Below, one piece after another: positions 54,061 to 64,000 of a stretch of DNA of 64,000 nucleotides. Positions within the stretch are counted from its first letter, which is position 1, and each line of letters starts with the position of its first letter. A model generated the notes under the pieces. It was not told where the DNA came from, did no database searches, and saw only the letters and a program-made list of their open reading frames with translations. The position numbers and the translations under genes were made by a program. The DNA is from Opeltia flavorubescens (Eukaryota > Ascomycota > Lecanoromycetes > Teloschistales > Teloschistaceae): the NCBI GenBank assembly GCA_000442125.1, contig KE546983.1, positions 315,581-379,580 of the forward strand. Reading direction: 5' to 3'.

Positions 54061-56890
54061 TCCCTTCTTTTATAGCAGTTAAGCCTTTTATATAAAGCGC
54101 GCGTATTTAAACGCGTATTAATTAAATTAATAATTTAAAAATATATAATATTAATACGCGTTTATATAAAAAATATTTTATTATTATATATAAAATATAT
54201 AAATAGCTTTACTTTATATACTAAAGATTATTTAGTATTAATATTAATATTAATTATTATACTATAATATATTATTAATACTTTTTAATATTTACTAAAT
54301 ATTTATATTAAAATATATTTATAAAAATTAATATCGTTTAATAATTCTACTTAATAATTATATTACGCTATAATAATTATAAATAATTAAAATTATTAAA
54401 CTTTAAATAATTTAATTTATATTATTAATATTATAGACTTTATATTATATAATATATTTTTATTTTTTATTTATAAATATATAATAACTATTTTTTTTCT
54501 AATATAAATTTATTCTTTAATTTAAATTTTTATTATTTTTATTATACTTTACTTTTATTTATTAGTTTTACTTTTTTATAAATTTTTTTTAACTTTTATA
54601 TCTTTTATTATAAATTTTAAAGCTTTTAAAATTTTTATAATTAAAAAAACTTTTTAAAATATATAAACGCCCGATATTTTAATATTATTAAATATTCTAA
54701 TTTTATAAAAGAATTATTATTATTAATATATTAAAACTAGTATTATAATATATATTATTTATTTAATATTATTATTTAATAACTTTTAATAAAAAATAAT
54801 TAAAAAATAACTTTACTATTTACTATATTTTTACTTATTATATAAAACCTAGCGTTAGCTTTAAATATTATATATATTATTTAAAACTTTAAAAAAAATA
54901 TAAACTAATATATTAAATCTATATATCGCGGTAATTTTTTTAATCTATATAAATCCTTTAAAAATTTATTTTAGTAATTAATAAAATAATTTCTACTACT
55001 ATTACTATTAATATTATCGATAAAAATAAAAAACGATATATTATACGCCGCTTATATATTATTATCCTTTTTAACTATAAATAAATCAAGGTTTAAGAAA
55101 AAGTTAAAACGCGGTGAAAAAAAACCGTCGGTATTTTTAATATTATTAAAATTATTTATATTTTAAAAAAATCGATTAATATAGGTATTAATATAATATA
55201 CTTTACTATATATTTATCCTTTTTATATAATTTCGCGTACTAATTTTATACTAAAACTATTTAGATTTTTTAATTATTAAAGAGGAGTAGTTAAATTTAA
55301 TTAAAAAAAATAATTTTTTCTTTATTAATAAAAGCGAGATAAAAAAAAGTAATATTATTATATAGTTTTATATTTATTTAATACTTTATATCTATCTTTA
55401 ATATTTATTTTTATATATTTATTTTTATATTTTATTTTTAAACCTATATTATTTTTAAATAATTATAATTTTAAAATTTATATTTTAATAAAGTTTTTTT
55501 TTAACTTTAACTTTTTTTAATAATATATTTTATAATATATATTTTTTAATATATATTCTACCGGTAAATTTTAGTAATTTTATAAAATTTTATTTTTATT
55601 ATTATTTTATATTTTTAATATTAATTATTATTTTATTTATTACTTTATTTATATATTTATATATAGTTTAATTATAATTTTTTTTTTTTTTACTTCTTTT
55701 TTAAAGAGCTCTTTTTATTATTATTTAATAATTTTTTAGAATATATACGATAAAAGTCCTTTATATATTTACTAGCTCCTAATATTTTTTTAATATTAAG
55801 CTAGCTTTTATTTTTAAAATTATAGCTAAATTATTTTATTAAATATTATAATTTCCTATAATATTATTTTAGATTAAATACTTTTTTTATTTTATATTAT
55901 TTTTTACTATCGATAAATAAAAGTAATAAATTTTTTTTATCTTTTTCTTCTACTATTATATATAGTTTAAGAAAAAAAATATAAAAAATAAAATAAATAT
56001 AATCTATTAATATTAAAAATTTTAAACGGTATAATTATAGATTTACTAGTTCTATTACTTTAAAAAACTAATAGAATTTATAATCTAGTTTTTTTAATAG
56101 CCTTTTTATTTTAATATTATATCTATTTAATTATATTATATTATTAATAGTAAAAAATTTTATAAAATATTTTTAATTATAATATTTAAATTACCTTTTT
56201 ATTACTACTTTTTATTAGCTTTTAAGCTAAATATATATATATATATATCTTTTAGTATACTAACACGCTCTAAATATATTACTTTTAGTATTATCGATTT
56301 AAATATTATTTCCTAGATTAAAATATCTACTAATAATAATAAAAAATAATATTATACCGGTAGAAGTATACTTACTATTATTATACGTAAATTCTTTAAA
56401 AAATAGCTATTTATTCTAATTATTCTAATTATAATTAACGAAACCTTTTAAAAATTACTCTAAAATTTAGTTTTATCGTTTAATTTACCCGTTAGTTTAT
56501 AAATAAAAAGCGGTATCTAAATAATATTTAATTTTTAAATAATAATAAAGAATAAATTAAAATTATAAAATAAAAAAAATTTCTTAATTAAAAACTAACG
56601 ATTAAAATATATTATAATAGTTATATATTTTATTAATAAAAGTATCCGCTAGGTCTTTTATAATTATAATTAATTAGTATAAAATATATATAGCGAGCTT
56701 TATATAGCGGTCGACTACTATAAAAATCGAATTATATATAACACGGAGGCGTTTATATAAAAATAAATTAATAATAAAATCTATAATTAAATCGTTAAAC
56801 GGTTTTAGAATTTTTTTAATAGCTATATTTCGCCGTATAGCTTATATCTTATAGGTTTTACCTGGTAGTATATATTATAAGTATATTATA
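53801..56890 (-). mobile_element. Ty3/gypsy (family A) fossil, inverted, 3' half only
   Basis: About 3.1 kb that aligns in reverse complement with 47975-51103: 3' LTR, long 3' non-coding block, chromodomain region (about 55700-56000) and the integrase core (about 56350-56850). The 5' half is missing; the homology stops at about 56890 where the H repeat begins. Together with the forward copy it forms a large inverted repeat around the copia fragment. It is broken and non-functional. Confidence 0.8.
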
Positions 56891-56894
56891 TATA

Positions 56895-57105
56895 TATTAG
56901 AAAATGTCCTTTATCGGCTTCCCGATCCGAAAGAAGTATAAACTTTATCGGTTAGTATCGAATAACCGTAGTTATAAATCCGGTTAGTTCGATTCTAAAG
57001 ATTTCGACTATTAAAACTACTAGATTTTATATAATTACGAGTTTATAGTATTACTATATATATAGTAGAATAAAAAATATCTTTAATTATAAAGCGTATT
57101 AAGCG
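56895..57105 (+). repeat. Family-H repeat, partial copy 4
   Basis: The first ~210 bp of the H repeat (start tattagaaaatg, then the cttcccgatccgaaa block), ending where the Helitron starts. The distal half with the AGCTGCTAGC-type motifs is missing and was not found after the Helitron inside this window. It interrupts or truncates the inverted gypsy A. Confidence 0.7.
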
Positions 57106-57299
57106 TATTTAAATATATTTTTTAATTTTAAAATCTAATATTATTAACGCTATTAATATCGTTATAAAATTTTTCTAATAGTTTTTTCGTTTTATTTATT
57201 TTTTATACCTTTTTTTATAAGTTATATTTAAAAAAACTTTTATTTTAATACGTTTCGATTTAAATTAATTTAATTCTATTTATTTTCTTTTCGTTATAT

Positions 57300-60200
57300 A
57301 TTAATATTATACCTTCTATTATACTATTATTACTATCCGAATATCTTTTTATCTCCTTTTAGGAATCTTTTTCTTTATTACTAATTTTATTATCTTTAAA
57401 TCCTTTTACTATATTAATAGCATCGATACGCCGCTATAATCGATATAGATACTTTAAATATTATTCTAATTTTAAAAAACTTTTACTAATATAAGGATTA
57501 AATAAATACTATACTATATATAGTATATATTATAATAAAGTAGAGTCGATTTATATTTCTAATAGTTATAGCTAATTTCCTAGGGAAAATAGACGCCTCT
57601 AGGAAGCTTTAATATAAATATTTAGTCGAATTAAAATAAATTATTACTTTTAAAATAGCCTTATCTTTTTAGCTCCTATTACTCTCGCCTTTATAATGTA
57701 TAGGTGCTATATTAGTAGATTCGACTCTATAAATAACTATAAGTAATTCCGCTATTATAATTATAAGCGGAATATCTAATATATTATACCCTCTCTTTCC
57801 CTAAAAATATTAATCGAAATCTAGAAGTAAAGGTTTCTACTTTACTATAAAAGTCGTACTAGGCGTATTAGAAATAGTTTTCGGTAAAAATAACTAGAAG
57901 CTATAGCTTATAACCTTCCTTTTCTTTTATAAACGATAATTCTAACTCTAATTCTAATTCTAATTCTATTATTAATAATAACTTCGATTTAAACTTTAAA
58001 GCTAACTCCTTTTATAATAGTATCTTTAAAAGCTCTACTCCGTTTAAAACGAATTTTAGTATACTTTTAAATCGATTACTAGCGCCTTTTAATTTTTTTA
58101 ACCGCCTTTAACCTATTATTTCGAAGTTTAATTTAAATCCTATAAAAAAGGAGAAATTATTTTAGAAAAGATCTAGCTAGCCGGATTTATTATATTATCC
58201 AGCCGGGCTTTATTATAGCTAATAGGGCTATTAAAAAAATAGGTTACCGTTTATACCGGCTAAATATAAATCGGAATTATATAAAATAACTTTTTATTAT
58301 ATCAGCCTTTATAGTATATCGAATTATATTAAAATATAAGCACGCTTTATTTACTCCTATTACCACGCGAAATATTAGGCTAAAAAATATATTTTAGATA
58401 TATCGGCTTCTATTATAGAATATAAGCTTTATTATAAAAAAAGCTAGCTAGTTAAATCGATAAATTTCTTTTTAAAAACGCTCTAGCCTTTAAAAAATCT
58501 TTTTATTAAGTAAATACCCTATAATAGAAAATTTCGAAAGAATATTTAATATTATAATAATATTTTTATATTTACCTCGACTAAATATTAAAGCGATTAT
58601 TATTATATTTTTAGTTATAAACCGTAACCCTTTATTATATATAGCGAAATATATTATATTTAAAGACTTTTTAAACCTATTAATAAAGAATTATTTTTAT
58701 TTACGTAATATTTCTTTCTAGATTCTAATAAAGCTACTAATACCTATATTAAAAATAATTATAAAATATATTTTAGTAGCTATTTAAATTAAGAAATCCT
58801 ATAAAATCTAGATAATATATTTTAAAAAGTTAACCTCTATATTAACTACTACCAGATAACTCGAGAAGTCCTTTTTTAAAAGAGAAATAATCCGAATTTA
58901 AAGCTATTCTCGCTATTAATTAACGTATAAATACGGCTAATTATTAAAAAAGGGGCCGATAAATATTATAAGAACTTACCGGTCCGGGGTAATAATAAAA
59001 TTTAGATATTAATCTTTAATAAATACTTTAAAAGCTATTTCCGCGATATCTATCTATTTTAAAAAGAAGGTTAAAATTTTAATAAGTATAATTTCTAGAG
59101 GATTAATTTAGATTATTCTATCTATATATTATTATATTATATCCTCCTCTTTATAAAAAGTAAATAAGGATTTAATTAAAATCGTTTTATTAGCGGATAA
59201 AATAGCGGGCGTTATATTTACTAGTATAATTATTATCCGTTTCGTCTATATTAATATATTATAGAATTTAACCCGATTTTTTATAGTATAAAGCTTTTCT
59301 AGTAGTACGTTTACAATATATAAATAGTTTATAACTAGAATACGCTCGATTTTATTTACCGGAATTAGAATAAAATTCGAGCTGAATTATATTAAGGGGT
59401 TTAGGATTATTTAGTAGTAAATAATCTAGATTTTATAGGTAACCGCCCGGGTTTTAAATATCGGGTAATTTTATCTTCTTTATATATATATAGTAACTAT
59501 TTTATATATATAGCGATAATAAATTCGTACGCTATTATACAGTATTATAGCCGATTTTCCCTATTTTTAATAATAACTACTAACCCGAAATAGCCTAAAA
59601 TTATTAAAATATTAAAACTAAATTAATAAGCTACTAATCGCCCGGATATTATTATAAAAGTTTTTAATATTCGGAAGAAAGCGTTATTAAAAAAGGTTAA
59701 AGCCGGTATTTTTAAAAAATTTTTAAAGCGGGTATAAACGATTAAATACTAGAAATAGGGGCTTCCTTATATATATCTACTAATTTTTATTAATTATTAA
59801 GGTATATTTCGGAATATAGATATAATCGATTTAATAATTACTACTAAATTATTACTAACTAAATCGGATCCGGATAATTCTTTAACTAGAATTATATAGG
59901 AATCTATAATATATAAGCTATACGGTAATATATATCCCGATACTTCCTATATAGTTAAATCCCCCGGTAGCGGTCTAAAGCGATACTTAAAAAGGTTTTT
60001 TAAGTTATTTTAAGAAAAAACTAATCTCTTTAACGATAGTTACTCTAGTTACTAGCGATTTAACAATAGTTATACCTAAATAAAAAGAAATAATTTTTTT
60101 ATTTTTAATAATTAATAAATTATATTTTATAATCTATATTTTAATAGTCGATATAATTATTATATTAATATTAAAGTTTATTCCGGTTTTAAAGCGGTTT

Positions 60201-62500
60201 AATATATCTATAAAAATATTTATAAAAGTTATAATTATAGAACTATTATAATAACTAAAGAAAATATTAAAGATAATAAGGTAGTATAGTATTTAAATAA
60301 TAGGGTTATCGGTCTATTATAAATATACTAGAAGCTTTTTAAATATTAAAGCTATTAGAAATAGCTACCGATTTAAAAATTTTATTTTTACTTTAAAGGA
60401 GTATATTAAATTATATTTCCGGATAAAATTCCGAACGATATATTTACTCAATAGGCGGAAAATATAATTTTAACCTTAATAAAATAGTTTAAATATAATA
60501 CTAAAAATAAAAATAGCTATAATATCCTATATTAGAATTTTCCGGAGTATTATATTTAAAAGAGGGATTATTAAAAATTCTAGGAAAAAGATATTTTAAT
60601 CGGTCGTATATATTATTATAACTCTATTATAAAAAAACGGTATTACCTTTTACGGTTACTTCTAGAAGTTTTTAATATAAAATCGTTTATTTATTTTCAG
60701 ACGTATAAAAGGGTTATATATAATATTTTCTAAATAGTATATTTTACACGCGGTCTAATATCCGATAATTCCGAGTAGGAGTACTATTTTAAAAAATTAT
60801 TTTTATTTATAAAAGGGAAACAGCTATAGAGCCTTTTTATTATAATATATATTTATAATATATTAAACTATCTGTAATATATTTAGAAATAGTTTTAAAA
60901 ATTAATTTATAATAACCTAAAATTTTAATTCGATATAAGGCGCCTTAAAATTTTAAAAGGTTTTAAATATCTAAAATAAAATTACGGGTTATATTAAATA
61001 TAGTACCTTTTTATAAATTAAAGTAAAACCCTAGAATAATTTTAGCTATAACCTTACAAGTATAATTAGGGCCGTACTATTAAGAATTTTTTAATCGCAG
61101 TAGAATTAAATTATAATACTAATAAATAATAGCGGCTATTTAAAAAAAATCGGCTGAAATTTAATAATAGATAATAAACGGTATATAACCGTATTATTTC
61201 GAAACCTATAGATAAAGATCGACTTTTTTTTTTTTAGAAGCCGGCCGGTATAAATAAAACCTTCTTATATTAAACTTTATATTACTATTTTTATATCTAT
61301 AATAAAGTTATTATCTATATTATATCCTCCGGTATTACTATATTACTATTTTTTAAAGGTTAAATATTATACTCTCGCTTTAAAATTTTAATCGATATTC
61401 TAGATAATTCTTTATATTCTATTAGCCGGAGTTTAAAACTTAGTAATCTACTTTAATAAATAATAATAATTATCTAGGATAAGGTTCTTATATAATATAA
61501 ATAATATGTTATAGCTATTAATTATATATTATATAATATTTATAATAAGGATATTTTTTTCGGAGGGAAGTGAGTAATATTTAACGGCGATTTCGCGTAG
61601 ATTTTTCTAATTATACCTACTAGCTCTAGAGGTACTATTATTAAAACGAATATTTAATATTATTCCCTTTAATATCGCTTTAAATAATTATATTTAATTT
61701 AAAATATATAGGTTTAATATAATACTACTAATATTTAATTTATATAATAATTAAGAAGAATATCCTATAACTAGAATTTTTATAATATAACTCGGCTTTT
61801 AAATAAGATTAATTAAATAATAAATCTTTAAGACTTTTAAAAATATATTTTCCTAATCTAGGAATTTTATAATTTATAGCGCGATTCGAACTTTTTTTAA
61901 AACCGCGCGATTTTAATAATATATAATAAAACGGTCGATTCGCTAAACTATAAGCTACTATAAATTTATATAGGGAATTTAAGGTTTATTATAGTTTTAA
62001 CTCCTATAATTAAAATAAACGATAATTTAAAATTAAAAAGGTACCTTTAAACTAGCTAAATATCTTTAAATTTAAAAGTTTAACGCTTTTAAAATTAGAG
62101 TTAAAGATTAGCGCTTTAATAATATTAATTTATAATACCTACTCTAAGGATAATAAAATTAATAAGACTCGGTTAATAATAATATACCTCGATTAAAATA
62201 TTATTAAAAGATGAATTATTAGTAGTATCTTCTATAAATAGAAACGATTAATTTATTAAATTCTTTTAATAATTTTAGAAAGCGAATTAGTAGGTATTAT
62301 AGTAAAAAGAAAGTAATTTCTAATTCAGTTTATATTCGCTATAACTATTAATAAATTATAAAGGTAAACTTTAAACTATATCAGCCTAGATCTTCGGATA
62401 CCTATTTTTTTATATAAGTAACTATATATAGTTTTATTTTAAGTTACGGATATTATAGGTATATTAATATACTTTATTATAGGTTCTAAAAGGTTTATAA
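57300..62500 (+). pseudogene. Helitron RepHel pseudogene (HUH Rep plus Pif1-like helicase)
   Basis: Domains in order. N-terminal Asn/Ser-rich stretch at 57940-58010. Helitron_like_N about 59440-59760, with a readable F-L-I-I-T-T-N-P-K where the family has F-I-T-x-T-A-N-P-K. HUH motif at 59765-59776, read P-Y-I-Y where the family has P-H-x-H; CAT and ATG changed by RIP give exactly this. Catalytic tyrosine block about 60195-60235, read Y-I-Y-K-N-I-Y-K. Then a segment (60640-60850) characteristic of the Rep-helicase linker. Helicase: Walker A at 61238-61267 (K-P-A-G-I-N-K-T-F-L), Walker B near 61463-61489, F-G-G-K-x-V-I-F-N-G-D-F at 61557-61595. Later helicase motifs run to about 62500. It would nick and unwind DNA for rolling-circle transposition; now it is thoroughly interrupted. 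Confidence 0.75.
57939..57969 (+). repeat. Hexanucleotide tract (ATTCTA-like, five units)
   Basis: Tandem ATTCTA-type units inside the Helitron N-terminal coding trace, encoding an Asn/Ser-rich run. Copy 1 has a decayed version near 31880-31930, so the tract was present before the two copies diverged. Confidence 0.65.
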
Positions 62501-62645
62501 AGAATCTAGTATAGTTAGAAGTATTAATAAAATAGCCGACTTAAATAAAATAATAATTTTTATATTATTATATAAAAATTAAATTAATTTAGAATCGATT
62601 AAAAATAAATACTATTATAATAAAAAGATTTTATCTAATACTAAT

Positions 62646-62823
62646 AGTTACTACTAAAGCAGCCTATAATAAATTCTAATTATTACTATTATAGTAGCCC
62701 GAAATAAATCCTAATATCTACTATTAAAGTAGCCGAAAATATATTCTATTTATAATTATCGAAGTAGTTTTTAATTTAAAGAAAAAAGATACTATTAAAA
62801 TAATCGAAATAATTTTTAATTAT
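62646..62823 (+). repeat. Imperfect ~35-bp minisatellite downstream of the helicase
   Basis: About five degenerate units built around tactattaaagtagccgaaa followed by atattctaat-like sequence. Visible starts are near 62650, 62683, 62719, 62755 and 62788; unit length drifts between about 30 and 40. It lies just after the last helicase motif, so it may encode a repetitive C-terminal extension of RepHel or be 3' non-coding DNA of the Helitron. Confidence 0.5.
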
Positions 62824-63207
62824 TATAGAATATATTTTTTAAAACTCTAATATTATTTATACTCTTTAAAATATATATATCGCCTTTAAAATCTATTCTA
62901 AAATCCTTAAAAATATTATTATTAGGATTAGTCGCAGCTATTACTTTTTATAATATTAATTATTACTATATTAACTTTAACTTCTTTTTAAATTCTTCGA
63001 TTATATCCCCCCCTAGATTTATTATATAAAAAGAAGATATTACTAGTAATATAATTAGTAATAGTATAATATAAAAAAATAGTATAAATTATTATTCGAT
63101 TCCCGACCGTTTTATATATTTCTATTATACTTAATACCTGTAATACCTAAATCGTACTTTTTCTTATATTTATTTATATCCGAATCTAACCCTATAAAGG
63201 CTTGCTT

Positions 63208-63252
63208 TTTAATAAATATTATAATAGACGTAATAAATATTATAACGGGCGT
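63208..63252 (+). repeat. Tandem duplication of ~21 bp before the hairpin
   Basis: Two near-identical units aataaatattataatagacgt and aataaatattataacgggcgt, differing at three positions, directly before the hairpin at 63261. Part of the presumed Helitron 3' region. Confidence 0.6.
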
Positions 63253-63260
63253 AATATCTT

Positions 63261-63278
63261 CCGTAGCGAGCGCTACGG
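63261..63278. repeat. GC-rich perfect hairpin, candidate Helitron 3' hairpin
   Basis: ccgtagcg and cgctacgg are perfect 8-bp arms with a 2-base spacer. It is the most GC-rich inverted repeat near the end of the Helitron. In the family such a hairpin stands some 10 bases before a CTRR end; here the following bases are tttattccttctatt, so the end motif is not confirmed. Confidence 0.5.
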
Positions 63279-64000
63279 TTTATTCCTTCTATTCTTTTTT
63301 CTATTTCGTCTATTTCGCTTTTAAATACTATTTAAGATTCAAATAAACTTTTATAAATCGAATATTTATAGCTGTATTAAAGGCTACTTCGCCCTAATTA
63401 CCTAGATACTATTAAAAATAATAATTAAGGAATAAAAAACGGTTTATATATAAAAGCTATAGGATATATTAAAATCTAAATAATAATAATTTATATAGCT
63501 TCTACTAAAATATCTTTTTAAAATAATATATTCCGTAAATAGCCTATTTCTATATTTATAAGAATTATACGGTCTTATAACAACTATACCTATAATCTAT
63601 AAAAAAACAGCCTCTTAATTTAACTATTTTTTATTTCCTTAGTATTAAAACTTTCCGAATTTTATAGTTTATAATATTAGTAATTAAAAAATATAATTAG
63701 TTTAAATAATTATCTATTATTATATTATACGATTCTATCTATTTATATTATTAACTAGCGCTTATAATAACCAACGTATTAGCTAAATCAAGTAGAAACG
63801 TTCCGCTTCTATTTTATACGGTTCGTAAATAGATTTATTAATTTCTTCTATTTATAATAGATTCGTAAAACTTAGCGATATTATTAATAATTACTACTAT
63901 TATTAATAATAACTTAAATTTAATTCGACTTTAATTTTAATTTACTTAATTTATAATATAAATTGGAGCGCGGGTTACTATAAATACCGTAGTATTATTA
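63279..64000. other. Unassigned right edge
   Basis: About 720 bp of RIP-degraded DNA with a few GC-bearing spots (63380-63410, 63770-63850, 63965-63995). No gene or family recognised. It could be Helitron 3' sequence if the element extends further, or the DNA into which it inserted. Confidence 0.4.

Larger units (their letters stand above)
57104..63278 (+). mobile_element. Helitron copy 2, near full length
   Basis: Rolling-circle transposon on the plus strand, about 6.2 kb, the usual size of an autonomous fungal Helitron. The left limit is the point where it and copy 1 (31035) begin to match. The body encodes a decayed RepHel protein (separate entry). The right limit is tentative: a perfect GC-rich hairpin (63261-63278) stands where Helitrons carry a 3' hairpin, but the expected CTRR end is not seen just after it. 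No open frame survives; many stops are exactly what RIP makes of CAA, CAG, CGA and TGG codons. Confidence 0.75.

Noticed and set aside
63261-63278. Rho-independent terminator
   Set aside because: A perfect hairpin followed by a short T run is superficially similar, but the genome is clearly fungal and the position fits a Helitron 3' hairpin better.
1-64000. Mitochondrial DNA (very high AT content)
   Set aside because: No mitochondrial genes, rRNAs or tRNA set is visible, and the window is full of nuclear-type LTR elements, Helitron and hAT remnants with RIP-specific dinucleotide loss.

Overview
The window is 64 kb of extremely AT-rich, gene-free DNA. It looks like an AT-rich isochore of a filamentous ascomycete, the kind of transposon-packed compartment known from Leptosphaeria-type Dothideomycetes; the species itself cannot be read from the sequence. 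CpA and TpG dinucleotides are almost absent, TpA is in great excess and CpG survives, which is the signature of repeat-induced point mutation (RIP). Because TpG is gone, ATG codons are rare and TAA/TAG are everywhere. No intact protein-coding gene is visible on either strand, and every recognisable coding trace belongs to a transposable element.

Layout. 1-1354: 3' end plus LTR of a chromodomain-type Ty3/gypsy element (family A here). 1355-18060: mostly unassigned RIP-degraded DNA holding three copies of a ~377 bp repeat (family H: 3250-3625 minus, 8095-8472 plus, 8610-8984 plus). 18061-18886: a terminal-inverted-repeat element (family F). 18887-29640: a plus-strand gypsy element (family 3) split inside its integrase by a minus-strand gypsy (family G, LTRs at ~20600 and ~27772). 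29640-31034: an RT-RNase H fragment of family A. 31035-33507: the 5' part of a Helitron. 33508-~36720: a hAT element that interrupts this Helitron copy. 36724-37576: a second F copy. 37577-41658: unassigned, with a tRNA-like pseudogene at 39403-39484. 41659-~53150: a Ty1/copia element interrupted by a nearly complete family-A gypsy (43420-51103). 53801-56890: another family-A copy in opposite orientation. 56895-57105: a partial H copy. 57104-~63280: a long Helitron whose decayed HUH Rep and Pif1-like helicase can be followed almost throughout. 63280-64000: unassigned.

How it fits together. This is a nested stack of insertions, not a set of cooperating genes. The order of some events can be read: family 3 was present before G landed in its integrase; the copia element was present before gypsy A landed in its gag region; the first Helitron copy was present before hAT. 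RIP intensity differs between copies of one family (A at 1-1354 versus 49731-51103; Helitron 31035-33507 versus 57104-59582), so copies have different RIP histories. Roughly the first 41 kb is the most degraded; 41.6-64 kb keeps more G+C. Ambiguous bases (N) occur only inside multi-copy families, as expected where an assembler meets near-identical repeats. The best candidate for closer study is the Helitron at 57104-63280, followed by the palindrome-rich F family.
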